Source: Sphagnum compactum
Taxonomy: Eukaryota > Bryophyta > Sphagnopsida > Sphagnales
NCBI GenBank assembly: GCA_965153455.1
Contig: OZ234500.1
Span: forward strand, 372,001 to 436,000
DNA length: 64,000 bases
Reading direction: 5' to 3'
Part shown: positions 47,800 through 60,747 of the stretch, piece after piece
How positions within the stretch are numbered: the stretch's first letter is position 1
Layout: each line of letters starts with the position of its first letter
Position numbers and translations under genes: made by a program
The notes under the pieces: model-generated
What the model was told of the DNA's origin: nothing
Database searches by the model: none
The model's input: only the letters and a program-made list of their open reading frames with translations

Positions 47800-50700
47800 T
47801 TTTTTTTAGTTTTTACGAGTTGTTCGTCCTTTGGGCTTTCTTTGGCCTCCCCTTTTTGTCTCCCCTATGATGGTTTTGGCCATTAATTTTTTATTGATTT
47901 TTTGTGATTTGTTGTTCAATCATTTGATCAATTTCTTAAAACATTCACAGCTTGAATTTAGTATCATGAAAACTTTTAATCGACATCAAAATTCAAAAAT
48001 TTTGAACTTGAAATAATCTAGGTCAACTTATTTGCAAACATCATAGACCTTAACGATCACATCACAATAACAACTAATCCACTTCAAACAAACAAAAAAA
48101 ATCATAAAGTTTTTGGATATTCAATTTTTTTAAAAATCATTTAATTAGAAAAACCTAAACAACCCAATTGAAAAAATGTTGACATCTTTGTATTTGTCAA
48201 TGTAAACAAAATAAACATGAAATGAGTTGGGAAGCTATCGATCAAAATATAACATGAAATATTAGTCACAAACTGGCAATGCATTTTTCAAAAATTAATG
48301 GTAGGTGGTCATTTTGATAATTTTTCCAATACAAGGATAATTGGGAGATTTTACATCGAGATTACAAAAAGATGTTTAATTATATGAATGGCACCTTAGG
48401 ATGTCAATCCTTGTATATTTTTTAAAACATTTGAAATATTTGTTTTTTGAAGTTTGTTATGAAATAATGGTATATTGTAAATGTATTTTCATAATGAATT
48501 ATAATTAATTCATTTATATTTTAAATAAATTATAAACTATACTTTTAATCAATAAGTTACACTTTATATCTTTTTGCACGTTCTTTGGAATAAAATGGAA
48601 TTGAACCCCTAGGGGTGGCACTAGCCACAATGAAAAATTTGGAACATGTTTGTAAAAGACAAATTTTCAAAATGAAAATTTACAAATTTCAACAATGTAT
48701 ATTTTGAATTAATTGATGTTTTCATGAATAACATACTCTATTTTAATCCTTCATGTTCAAAGGACTCCATGAATCCAAACAATGAAATTGTTTGCCATAT
48801 GCAACCTTGCCATAAATCTACATTGTTTGATAACCCTAAGTCTAATGATGAATGAATAATTATATGCATTGAAATTCTCTTGAAGACATGCATCTCGTTT
48901 GTAGATCATGATCCCACCTTACATTGTGCACATGCACTTGAAGAAGGTTATAATTGGGCAATGCCTCCCAATCCTCACACTCCTTGTCAACATTGGTTAC
49001 TTTTAATTCCTTCCCCAATTACCTATTAGATATGGAACCTCTCATTGATGGGTCTAGTTTGAAATAACCCGATATTTTAGCTTAAAATTTTAAATGCAAA
49101 TGAACATGCTACATCACATCTTTTATCACGATGAATTCTGAAACCATGTTACACTCTAAAAAGATCTTGATTTTTTTTTTTAAACCACATAATAGCACAA
49201 CAAACAACATAAAACTTTGAAACCAACATTGAGAATTATTGGGGAATCTTCACACCATGTTGGGAACACGTGGGTGAACAAACAGACATCCTATGTTCAA
49301 CATAATTTTCATTGGAACACAAAAAGGGCCATGTTGTATTCATTGAATGATTTGAATCTATCAATTGTACTCACAAAATTATTTACAACACAATTCAAAC
49401 TTTGAAACAAAAAAATCAACCAAACCCAAGAAAGAATGGTTTGCACATGGCTTATAAACCTCACAGGCCTTGCGATGGAAAAAAATCTACATAACAATAG
49501 GCCACCAGCATATCATTACATGTATAGCATGGCCATCTAACATTAAACACAAACACTAAATCAAATGATATTTTCAAATAAACTTACACTAATAGACTTT
49601 TCACTTTTTCACTTCAAGTTGTGTGAATATAAGAAAAGCATGAAGCTTTTTTAATGTAGTTGTTAGGGTTGATTCAATATAACCATCATTATCAATAGTT
49701 GTTAGTTTCAACATTGAATCATGACCATATTCACAAGTGCAAACTAATTTTCATATTATTTCAAAGTGCTAAATCATGTGTGAATACCAACAATTGGAAT
49801 AGATTTTATCTTTCCCCATTTGAACCCTCATGCTCCTCATGGTTCCACTCCTCTTCACAACATGTTTTCTCATTCAAGAACTTGTGTTTTTCCAGGGACT
49901 TTTCATTTCACCCCGCATCAAAAAATCTTTTCATTTTAATGACAACTTCCAAAAATGAAATGGGCCAATTTTCCTCAAGATTGTGTTTGGCCCAAATTGA
50001 CAGAAGGAGTATTATGTGAAAGAAACTTTTTTCCCAACCATATTATTACTTATCCTCTCACGCACAATGAAGTTGTGAAGAGTGAAGAAGATGTAACTAA
50101 AGATGATATATCATGCGATAAGATTATTATTTTTTCAACATACCATATATATTTATACTTAGCATATCTTCCAACTAGATAATTGGAAACTGGTAGAGCA
50201 AATATTCATCTAAAATGTCAAAAATATTCATAATGATTCAATTATCAACATGGTGTGAAAAGATCTTTGATTTCATGTTCCTCCATATTCAATTATTAAT
50301 TCATTTATTAATCTATTAACTGAACATACTAACAACTAATGCTTAAAATCATTACGACACATATTATTATTATTATTTTACATTTTTTAAATATTAGGGT
50401 TAATTCACGCCCTATATTAATTATATCATTACTTTCATAATAAACATAATGATATTACAAAATTAATATATTTATTTATATAATAACCAATATTTATTAC
50501 CCTTTTTTTGCTTGTGAATTTTGTAAATTCAAAGAAAGATGTCTCCTTAATTCAGGTGTATACTAATTTAATAGGATCAAATTTGACTAAAGCGCCTTTT
50601 ACATTTGACCAAATCCCAATAAAAGTTTCTAAAATGAAAAAAAAAAACTAAGTATGAACTCTAATTAATGGGAATTACCATAACCACTAAATTCAATAAC

Positions 50701-52180
50701 AGACTACAAAACAAAGTGGTTTTTCACACAAAAGGGTACAACTTGTGACACATGTGTGAGGCAAGCTTTGTGGTTTCATTCACTACATGAACAAAATGTG
50801 GTGTTTATTGTGGCATTATGCATATATTACATTAAAATTGTAATTTGACATTAAATTATGGCACATATTACATTTGTGCAAAAACATAATTAACCTATTT
50901 TTGTAGCAATAATCAAAACAATAAAATACAAAACACATTGAATTTATACATATGTAATGCAAAAACATCAAATTGGTCCTAGTGTAATGTTTGAATGAAA
51001 AAACCTTATTAAATTCCTCTTATTGAAACCTCAAATGATTTGCAAAATCTCCCCTAGTCAAAGATCAATTTGACACCCCCCTAAAACTACATGACATAAC
51101 CCAAAACCATTCACACAATAATAAAGTGCAATGTTACACCAAACACTCAATTCAAATGGGAACCTTGTCATGTTGCATGCATCTTTTATCGAAAAACTCA
51201 CATGCTTATGTGTTAACCTTATTCCACCAAGAAAATGAAGACCCAAAAATAAATACAATTCACAGATCTATCTACAAAGGAAAATTGTTTGTTTGTTTTG
51301 TCTGCTTTTTCATAGTGAAATCTTCAAAACCATGGTTCTTGCCATTTGCACTCTTGGTATCGTTGGAAAGCTCTCAATGAATAGAGGTTCAATAAGTGAT
51401 TTGATAGTGTTTAGATTTTATATTGCAAGAGTTATTCAATATTGAACAAATTGTCAAAGAAACAAATTAAAAACCAAAACTAAATATTTTAGGTAAATTG
51501 AGGTGAACTTTTCATATTGTTGGAAAGTCCTCGATGAGTGGGATTCCTTGGAGGTGATTTCATAATTTTTAAACCTAAGATGTTGGGGGTAGAGATATGC
51601 AATTTTGAATCATTTTTGTTATAAAGAATTCATTAAAAGTTTAAAACAATCTTTTCACAATTGACCTCTATCATCAAGGTCCTATTCACAATAGTGATTT
51701 ATTTATTTTGTGGTGAATTTTCACCATTTTGCAAAAACTATTTTGAAAAAGAATATTTTTGTCATAAATTCACTTTAAAAAATTCACCATGGTTGCCTAC
51801 AATATGAAAAAGGGCTTAAGATTTTCTATTTAAAATTTTTGGCTGAATATACTTATTGATGATTGCCACTTGAGCAACATCACAAAATTGAAAAAAAAAT
51901 AAAAAATCACTGGTTCACACTTGGGCCACAGCACAAGCCACACTGGTATTACCTAAATCTACAAAAACACAAAGATTTCTACACCCTCTCAGTATATTGT
52001 CAAAGAACAGGAGAGCAAAAATCTACATATCTCATAGAAATTGTGATTCATTTTTTAGTAGATTTCATATTCCTAGTTTTGTGGATAGATGTCAGATCTA
52101 GAATCGGCTTTCGAAGATACATGTTGGCAGCAGAATCAATAGAACAACAAAAGATCCAGACTGTAAATCTAATACGTACA
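47800..52180. other. AT-rich intergenic DNA without a recognised gene
   Basis: More than 4 kb of AT-rich sequence holds many homopolymer runs. A loosely conserved GTTGGAAAGCTCTCAATGA- or GTTGGAAAGTCCTCGATGA-type segment occurs near 51362 and 51520, suggesting an old duplication. The 106-residue frame at 51863-52183 has no family resemblance. Confidence 0.5.
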
Positions 52181-52184
52181 TAGA

Positions 52185-52320
52185 TTTGATTTGTTTTCCT
52201 ACCTTGTTTCGTAGATTCTGGTTTTTAGGGTTTGGAGCTTCGTGCAACAGTAGATTTGATGTGCTTTTCTTCCTTATTCGTAGATTCTGGTTTTTAGGGT
52301 TTGGAGCTCCATGCGACGGT
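52185..52320 (+). promoter_or_regulatory. Duplicated ~70-bp leader segment with telo-box in each copy, upstream of LTO1
   Basis: Two adjacent copies read TAGATTTGAT, then CGTAGATTCTGG, then TTTTTAGGGTTTGGAGCT. Each contains TTAGGGTTT, the reverse telo-box, at 52225-52233 and 52294-52302. They precede the LTO1 start by about 220-300 bp. A pyrimidine-rich acceptor-like TTTTTTGGTGCAG at about 52460 suggests a 5' UTR intron between them and the ATG. Confidence 0.6.
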
Positions 52321-52521
52321 CCTTTCGTATGCGCAAGCTTGCGTCGTGGTTCGTTGCTTTTCGCGATTTTCCTTGGTTTGCAGCTGCTGTCCTGGTTTTA
52401 AGTTTTGCTGTATTCTGAACTTGGGATTTGGCGTTTTTTTCTTTTTTCTTTTTTGGTGCAGGAAGAAAGGGAGAGAGGTGGGAGTGCAGATTTCTAGGAA
52501 TGCGAGTGCTTGTGAGGCAAA

Positions 52522-52959
52522 ATGAGAGAACGTGATGAGGAGGAGGAGGATATATTCGATTCGGTTGTGAATCTCGAGGGATCTCATCTGCAGCAAGGAT
52601 TTGACGATGGATTCAGAGACGGTGTGGCGGCAGGAAAGGAGGAAGGGAGGGAAGTAGGATTGAAGACGGGGTTTGAGCTGGGAGAGGAGATCGGATTCTA
52701 TCGAGGCTGTTGTGATGTCTGGAAAGCAGCCATCGAGAAAGACGCCAATGCCTTCTTCTCTGCGAGAGCACAACGGAACGTCCGCCAGTTTGATGAGCAA
52801 CTAATTACTTATCCGCTTCTGAATCCGCAAGATGAAAGACTTCAGGACCTCGTCGACACCATTCGCGCCAAGTTCCGTGCTATTATGTCTATGTTGTCGA
52901 TCCATCTTGACTATGAAGGATATCCTAAACCTAATCTTGCTGATGATGCATCGTTTTGA
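52522..52959 (+). CDS. LTO1: LTO1/ORAOV1 homologue (Yae1-type Fe-S adaptor subunit)
   Basis: This single-exon gene of 145 aa starts in an acidic MRERDEEEED, then DIFDSVVNLE and the family hallmark deca-GX3 ladder. Glycines stand at residues 26, 30, 34, 38, 42, 46, 50, 54, 58 and 62, ten in perfect four-residue register, ending EEIGFYRG. A helical C-terminal half with PQDERLQDLVDTIRAKF follows. In yeast and human, Lto1 with Yae1 bridges the cytosolic iron-sulfur targeting complex to the ribosome-recycling ATPase Rli1/ABCE1. The same role is inferred here. The protein ends in ASF, close to the C-terminal tripeptide ([LIM]-[DES]-[WF]) that such clients use to dock on the targeting complex. The start is the first ATG before the acidic N-terminus and lies after a likely 5' UTR acceptor. 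Confidence 0.93.
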   Translation: MRERDEEEEDIFDSVVNLEGSHLQQGFDDGFRDGVAAGKEEGREVGLKTGFELGEEIGFYRGCCDVWKAAIEKDANAFFSARAQRNVRQFDEQLITYPLLNPQDERLQDLVDTIRAKFRAIMSMLSIHLDYEGYPKPNLADDASF

Positions 52960-55000
52960 GGGTTGTCGGGAACAGTTTCCGGCGTTGTGCCACATACCTT
53001 TGGAGAAGACATTGCTTGCAGCAGCTTTCGTAGACAATAGGTAAAGAGTTTAAAGAGTCTTTCCTAGACTGTGGTTTACTGCCAGAGTTCCCAGAGCTCC
53101 TGAAGTACAATTGTAGCTCAAGAAGATTCATCTGCTTTTCTACCACCAGAACCTTACCGTGTAAATGATACCTATACAAGTGACCATAACTATGCTACAG
53201 TCTACCTGAACAAAATAAATTAGGGACAGCCTGTGTGGTGTTCAACTCAGTGTGTTCTTTCTTTTATGTACTGTTGGGGTTTCAAATGGAGTTGTGGAAT
53301 CTCAGGCCTTTGCAGCTCTTGATCAAGGTACACACCTTTGCTCTGGTCTCTCAGTTTCTTTGGGTTTTCACTTGTAGTCATAAAAGTCTAGTTTAATCTC
53401 AGAGGTTCTAGAATCCTCATTATGTGGTAGCTTCAAGATGTGAAATTGAGAAGTTAATCTTTTAAGGCACGAGCATCTAAGTGGAATTAGCGAAACAATG
53501 ATATGGAAGGGTCAAGTGCTGATTACTCTAGGAGCAAGGATGCTTTGCTTTTTGAATGACTTCAACAATGTCATTATTTTGTACATTTGTTAAAAACATC
53601 ATGGGAATGATGCAGGCTATGATGTCTTTTTGGGCAATCTTTGGAGATAGTTTGATAAAAAAATATTTAATGATTTGTGGTCTGCCAAGAACATATAAGC
53701 TCAGCAAGGTTGCACTTCACACCACGATCCAGCTCAATACCTTGATTCATGTGTTACCAAGCTCCTTTCTATGGGTGGACACCTCCTTTGTATTGATAGA
53801 ATTGGAAAGTCATGATGGAGAAAAGAAAAGCAATGTGAGCAAGACTGGATACTAAGGTTATTACAAGTTGATCAAACCATGGTGGTTGTATAAGTGTGCT
53901 CTGAAATCCTTTCCTGTTGAGTGACACTGCTATAGATAACAAGCTTGCTCGAGAAGCTGAACACAAGAAACACTTGGGAACATCGGTGTAAGCAGGAAGC
54001 TGATAAGTAGATGTTGGACTAGATAGCATGCAATTTTTGAAAAAATTAAGTTACTGTGGACAGTGGTGGATTGTTTTTCCATCATGACTGTATTTGTGGG
54101 GGGAGGAAAGGGTATAGGAATCAACACCATCTGTGTGCATTGAAATATGTTTTTGCTGATCTCTACCTGAACATTTAAGGTGTCTACACCAGAACTTCAA
54201 AAAGACGACACTAACTTGGATTGACTCGGCAAAATATGGTTGTACATGCATTTGTCTGCATTTTCATTTGTTAAATGCACAAAAATATTTTCCCTTTAAC
54301 ATTTCCCTGATTTTGTATGTACTGCACGAAGTGTCCATTCTAAGTTTGTCTACCTTAAGTGAAAATTCGCCATGAAGAAAATCACTGAAATTTCTGATGG
54401 TAATTGTTGAGAGAACTTATGTTCTTATTTGGAGTCAACAATCACAGAAACTAGAAAGCTGCACAAAAATGAACAAACCATAGAACTGCACTGATTTACG
54501 ATTAGCAAACTTGGCCCCACTCAAGGGAATTCTAGGTACTTTCACTTGGGTTGCTTACTCTATGCTCCATCATGAACACCATCTCCACATTGTTGATATC
54601 CAGGTCTCAAAATGAAGATTATTGGATTGGTAGCTGACAAGCTATGAAAGATTTAGAAAATTCTCCACAACCTGAATGCTAGGTAATTGAAAAATGAGAT
54701 GTGTCACAACAGGAGATTCCCCAATATTAAAAATGAGATAGATCCCAAAACCAGATCAAGTATTGAAATCTGAAATAGATTAACAAAAAGAAAGACTAGG
54801 GCCGGAATTGAAACATGAGATAAGTCATATAGATTGTGAAACTGGAAACTGGATGTACCAGGCCACGATATCAACAACGGAATTTCATGAATGGACAACG
54901 CTAAAATTTTGAACCACAGATAGTGCTTTCATGATGGTAATAATAATAACAATAATAATCAAACCAGCAGCAAGCCCTTGAAACTGTTGCAAGTCCTCAC
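52960..55000. other. LTO1 3' flank and intergenic DNA
   Basis: No gene is recognised here. A small AAT/AAC trinucleotide tract lies at about 54938-54960. The open frame at 53556-53855 has no recognisable domain. Confidence 0.5.
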
Positions 55001-55003
55001 TCC

Positions 55004-55368
55004 AAGGAGTCCAGAGTCCATCAAAAGACGTTAAATCAGCAACACATCTTTTATTGCAAGCAGTACTAAAATTACTACCTGTTTCCTTTTCTCCTTAACT
55101 GCCCTAGGCCCAATCTTTTTTTTCCTCAAAAAAGATAGATGCTGCCCAGACACTCTTTGAATTATGTTACGCACGTTTGGGGCCGAAACTTGCATAACAG
55201 GACCCAGAAGTATGTCAGGGCAGCAACAAGAGGTGTCTGGGCAGCACCAGACACATCTTGTTCTGGGAAAATGGTCAGTCAGGGAAAACAGGAGCAGGGA
55301 GTACTTTTGAACTGCCTTGCAATAAAGACATGTCGCTGATTTAAGGTCTTCCGAGTGGAGACTCCAGG
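55004..55368. mobile_element. Near-palindromic foldback element (~365 bp)
   Basis: Outer arms at about 55004-55095 and 55280-55368 pair with modest mismatches. Landmarks are TTAAATCAGC then ACATCTTTTATTGCAAG on the left, and the reverse complement of nearly the same on the right. An inner pair, TGCTGCCCAGACAC near 55139 and its exact reverse complement near 55229, continues the symmetry. No protein is encoded. It is consistent with a foldback/MITE-type element or an inverted duplication. Confidence 0.7.
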
Positions 55369-55699
55369 GTCAAGGTGTGTCAGTTTTTACTCATACTAGT
55401 ACGCACATGAAAGCCAACAATTGATCATATTATTGCTAAAGTTTCATCACAATTTAGCTGGGCTGTCATGAAGATCTTAGTTAATCTTGTACTATCTTCC
55501 TGGATGATCCGCTACTAGAGATGGGTGTCAACAGAAAGTTCTAAAATATTACAGAATTGTGTTGCAGTTAACTCCGTCCAGGAAGTCACAAAAGTTTCAA
55601 TGTTTCAAATGAAGTAATAATTAAGTGAAGCACCCATGAGCTAAGGGTGTCATTAATTATTGTCCAATTTCCTCCTTATATTACGCCTGACAAGATCGT

Positions 55700-57120
55700 T
55701 TTTGATCTGTTTCCTTGCCACCACCACGCGCCCCGACAATGGGATATTCAAACTTGGGTAGAAAAAAAGGGGGCTAGTGGAACGGCCTCCAACTGGATTA
55801 AAGAATCGAGAACGTGAGTGCTGCAAACAAACGCGTGCTAACAGTGTGCCTGCTCGATCAGAGAAATGAGTCTTGAGTCCTGACTCACTGACTGACAGAC
55901 AGACTGATCACTGGACTGACGAGAGTGCACACTGAATTTCATTCAATCTGCAAATCGCAAGGTCTTGTACTACTCTGGAAATTCAATCACCTGCGGTTAG
56001 TATTGAGATATGTGAATGATTTGGGTTCATTATTTTCCAACTACCCAACGACCCCGCTGATTCATGAATGAAGAATGATCGTGCCCTTTTCCTGATCTGA
56101 AGGACTTAGGGAGGTTCGAATCAGTGGTCTTCTGGGCAATTTTGTGATATAGCCAAACCGGCGATGATCCACAGGAAGATTTAGCCAAATTTGGTTACAA
56201 GCTAAATATGAAAGTAATTTTTAGAAAAAAACATCCTTCTATATTTCTTACTACCTACTTGAACCATTTATAGAAATATGAGATTTTTGTAAATTTAGAT
56301 CAAATTTAGGCTATTGAAAATCTTTTAAAAGCACCTGATTTTAGCTCTTCTTATTTTTAATACAGCATTTTGGCTATATAGCCCATAGCCAAAAAAAGGC
56401 TGGTTCTAACTTCAAAGTTCTAATATTCTAACCAGTGTTGGGCGGGTATCAAGTCAGAACCTTGGTATGGTATTGGTCCTGGTATCCAAGGACCAATCAA
56501 ACTTGTATGAATCAACCATGCTGTTTTTTAATTTTAAAAAAATGTAGCCTAAGTGGGGAAGACAAAGGTTTGAAAAAAAATCTTGCAAAAGGTAGCAAAT
56601 AACAACAGAGGTGCATTGACTTGATGTAACACCTAATATTCATCATGCATCAAAACCCAATATCCAAGGGTTCACACAAGTCACTTATGTTAACAAGCAT
56701 CCCTAGTTATTGATTGAATTGGTGGCCCCAAAATTCAATTTGACATCAGATCTTGATGAAAATGGCACATAATAAATGGTTTTGACCTTGAATTTTAATC
56801 ATACCAAAATAATATATCAAATATTCTTGAAGCTTTTCCATATGACATTTACCCAAAAAACCCTAAGTATAGGTTTAGCTATTCCAAAATGAATGACTTT
56901 TTATTATTGAAACTTTGAATTAAAAAGGAATCAGATTTCCCTAGTTTATTAAATATTCCATTGATTTAATTACAACACAACATGTCTAGTTCAGAACAAA
57001 CTACATTTCATGCGGTGCACAAGTTTGCACCCGTTACTAACATACAACCTAAAATCCCATTCATGTTTTTTTCATCTTAGGACAATGGTTAAACCCAACT
57101 TATAAACTTGGTGGAAATAC
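55700..57120. other. Intergenic DNA with short ACTGAC-rich repeats
   Basis: No gene is recognised here. A short simple repeat (ACTGACTGACAGACAGACTG) lies near 55884-55905. A phrase near 56431 (AACCAGTGTTGGGCGGGTAT) recurs in similar form near 60452, hinting at a dispersed repeat. Confidence 0.4.
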
Positions 57121-57127
57121 CTTCAAA

Positions 57128-57600
57128 AATGATCCTATTTTTGCTAGTTGGAGAAATCAAAACATTTGGATGAACACTATGATCAAATAAAAGGCTATCA
57201 AAATCAAAATATTTTGTTAAACCATCACACAAAACAATGACTTGACATCATACAAATTGGGAACATATTATTGTCATTGTCTGAAGTTATCAAGAGGATA
57301 TAGTGATGATTATAAATGCTAATAATACGATACTACAATAAAAAGGCCTAAGTAAATTGGCAGCTTCTTAGCTAGGACTTTGACTGTACGCTGTGTAATT
57401 ACGAACTTTTTTTTTCAACCTCGGCGAAAAAAGTTATTAGCAAATTGAGATGGATTTTATGAAATCAAAAAATATATATATTACCGCTTCAAGAATGGTC
57501 CTATTCTTGCTAGTTGGAGAAATCAAAACATTTGGATGAACACTAGGATCAAATGAAAGGCAATCAAAATCAAAATATTTTGTGAAACCATCATGCCAAT
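57128..57600. repeat. Direct repeat of ~110 bp, 364 bp apart
   Basis: Segment 57128-57238 and segment 57492-57600 share GCTAGTTGGAGAAATCAAAA, CATTTGGATGAACACTA and ATCAAAATCAAAATATTTTG in the same order, with few differences. No coding region lies between them. Confidence 0.75.
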
Positions 57601-58340
57601 TTTTGATAATTGAAGACAACTTTGGACTACATTAGAACCTTGGCCAATTCAACATTATTATATTATTTCAGAAATGTTGAAATTTTCAAATTCTATTTCT
57701 TCCAAATCAAAAAATATTGTAAAGGAAAATAGTGGATATTTAAAAATATTCCATTTGTTGAAATGAATGTTTCAAAATTAATTAATTAATTTGATGGACA
57801 TGCGTTAAAATGGCCAAGGTACTACGGTACTTGCCACTATTAAAGGCCTTAAGTGTTTGTTAAGAAGTGTTAAGTAGGTTTTATTGAAACCCAATTCCTG
57901 AATTGATATGTTTTTCTCTTAAAAGATATTATTTAATTGTTATTGGTTCGATACCCCAAGTGAAATTTTCTTTTCTTCATTTGTTCAATTTCATCATTCT
58001 TGTAAGTCAATATCATTTTTTGAGTTGAATCATAACCTTATCTCTACTTTTAACTCCGCGTGTTAAATGTTAGCCAACCTAGCTATAATTTGCCATGTAT
58101 ATTGTTTAGTGATGACATGAAAATTAACAAGTATCATTAATCTTTTGTCCATTGATTTCAAGTTCTTAAACTTCACAAACGACAATATGATTTACTTCCA
58201 TATTTGAAATTTCATAGCTGGATTACATGCACAATTGCATTTTATTTTGTTCAATTCTAACAACCATTTTTACATAAGCAAAATTATTTCTAGGTGTAAT
58301 AATACAACCATTGGAAGACTTGGATACCTTGCCATGAATT

Positions 58341-58826
58341 CTACAATGCATGACACCTAAAGGCGACCCCAAATGTCGAGCTTAAATATTCTTCCCACAC
58401 AACGTGTAACCCCAAAAACTCGACGTATTTATGCAGTACTTCACATGCTGAACAAAGTTACGCAACCCGTTTGTCAAAAAAAAAAATTTTGGCACAGATA
58501 TTGCTAGTCGAAATTGATGACTTTCGTCCAAATTTGGTTGGGGCGGCCCATATTTGGCCACAAGGATTTATAGGGAGCTTAAGGGTTAGGGCTAAATAAC
58601 CCCTAACCCTGCTATGGCTTAGTCAATGTTCTCCAACGTGGCGCGCGAAATTCGTCGATGGGAGTGGTATTTTTTAACGGCAACTTCGGCCGCGCCACTC
58701 CATAACCCTAACCCTACATCCCCTAACCCAAATTCAAAAAACTCCTCGGATTTATGCTGAAATTTTTGGCCCAAATTTGGCCGCCAAACTTTTTTACAGG
58801 TCGCCTTTAGGTGTCATGCACTGTAG
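58341..58826. mobile_element. Non-autonomous DNA transposon with 28-bp terminal inverted repeats
   Basis: Left terminus 58341-58368 and right terminus 58799-58826 are reverse complements at 27 of 28 positions (core TGCATGACACCTAAAGGCGA). The 486-bp body is clearly more GC-rich than its surroundings. It contains telomere-like CCCTAACCC blocks in both orientations around 58583-58612 and 58702-58731, and no transposase. GAATT occurs just outside both ends but offset, so a clean target-site duplication is not established. Confidence 0.8.
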
Positions 58827-60118
58827 TATGTGGAATTGAAACTTAGAGGTTAATAGCTTTTTTTGTACAAACATGTCAAATTATAGGGAAGTGTCTTCCA
58901 CAACATCATCAAAAAAAATTATTATCAAATTAGCAAAATCTGAAATGTCTGCTTAGATCAGTGATTTTGGGCGGTTTTTTGTGGAGATTTTTTGCAAAAT
59001 TTCAACCGCAGAAGTTAAGAGGAAAAAATCTGTCACAAAATGTTAGAGATTTTATTTTTTTTGTGAAGACAATGTAATCTCCTGTTTGACCCCCTAACCC
59101 CCCTTTCATCCCCAATTTGAGTATAGCCATAAAAGTAAGCAAAATTAAGTACTGTTTACTGAAACCAGGTATCAGTTCACAAGATTTGCAGGAAATCTTT
59201 TATTATGAGGAGACTTGATTTAATGAGTAACATGATCAGTAGTGAAGGCTAGGGTAAGGCAAATACATAACTAAGGTTGAAATTCCTGGCAGGACCAATT
59301 TAAGTGAGGGTACCAGTTTGGTCCCCACTTTTGACAAAATTTGGGTCCAGTACCCCCAGTTTGTGATAATTTTCGAAAACCTTAACCCTAATATGTTTAT
59401 GTAATGTCACTATTTTTCCCCTTTTTCTACACATTAAAAACCAAATATAGAAATCTGATCATTTTTAATAAATTTTTCTCACTTTTGACAATTGAAAATA
59501 TTCAAAAAAATCGCTTCATTTAAATTTTTTTGAATTTTTGAATTTCATAGCCATTGAAAGAAAGGTTGTTCTCAAGTCTCCACTAAGAGCATGCCCCCAA
59601 CAACAATGAAATGAAATGTCTAGTATATTTTGAATGAAGTATTAGGCCCCTTTCACACTAGACCTTGGAATCTCTTGGTTGTCGAAATGAAAAATCTCCA
59701 ATTGGAAGAGAAGACATGTCAAGGTACAAGTTCACTTTACACAAAGATTGAAGGCCTAAGGAAATAATGAAATGTGAATGGATGAAAAATGAACATTAAT
59801 TGCACTTTGGATAATGTCTCATAGTTTAACAAATTTCATGTTAGGACTATTTATTTGTGGTGGACCAAGCATGAAGCCCATTAAACCATGAGCCCAAAAA
59901 ACTATGATTGATCTGATTTATTTTTAAAAATCTCTTATGATTGGCTCAAAGTGGTAAGATTTAAATAATCAATCATTTTATATGATCTACCTTTTTAGCT
60001 TGATGGGTGGAGATGGGGAGGAACTAACACTCCAAATAGGATGTAGGTCTCATATATAGGTAGATAGGTAGGAAAATAGGTAATCAGATGGTTTATACAT
60101 AGGTAAGAGCTGTTTATA

Positions 60119-60166
60119 CTACCCACCTACTAACAACCCACTGGCAGGTTGTTAGTAGGTGGGTAG
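60119..60166. repeat. Perfect 20-bp inverted repeat, 8-nt loop
   Basis: Arms 60119-60138 and 60147-60166 (CTACCCACCTACTAACAACC and its exact reverse complement) flank CACTGGCA. No gene is recognised nearby. Confidence 0.9.
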
Positions 60167-60747
60167 AGAAAAAGAGCAACTGAGGTAACCACCATGGATA
60201 GCTAAGGAACTGAAACCCAACAGAAAACTGGTTCCTCACCAATTACCATTCATCCTTCATGGTGCACTGGTGGGTGCTGGTTCACTGTGGCCCTCTATTT
60301 GAAGCATTAGTGTGAGTGTCAGCTTGGTGTCAGGTTTTAGTCTACTTTGGTGTTGGTGTTGGGGTGCACTGAACCAACCTTCCCAAAAAAGTACTACAAT
60401 CTTCTACTACCACTGTTTTGCTCATGATGAGTCGTGTAGGCAAGAGTAAACCAGTGTTGTGCGGATATGAAGATTTGAGGCATTTCTCGGGTTACCTATA
60501 TGGAATATTCTTAAAAAAATTATAACATAACAATATGCACAATACCAAAATTACAAATATAGTTAGTTGACCCAACAGATCTGTATTTTATTTTTATTTT
60601 TCATTTTGGTGGATATCCATTTTTTGGCTTTCAAACTCACACTAATCACATGATATGTATAAAAGTTCGGAATACAACCTGACTTTTGGAATTAATTTTT
60701 CAATCATAGACCTACCCCACTAGAGCATTAGAATACATTTAAAAAAC

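Noticed and set aside
51863-52183. 106-residue open frame upstream of LTO1
   Set aside because: It has no family resemblance, no plausible promoter and AT-rich composition like its intergenic neighbours.
56105-56135. GGTTCGAATC resembling a tRNA T-loop
   Set aside because: The flanking bases do not form the T-stem, and no D-arm or acceptor stem can be found at the right distance.
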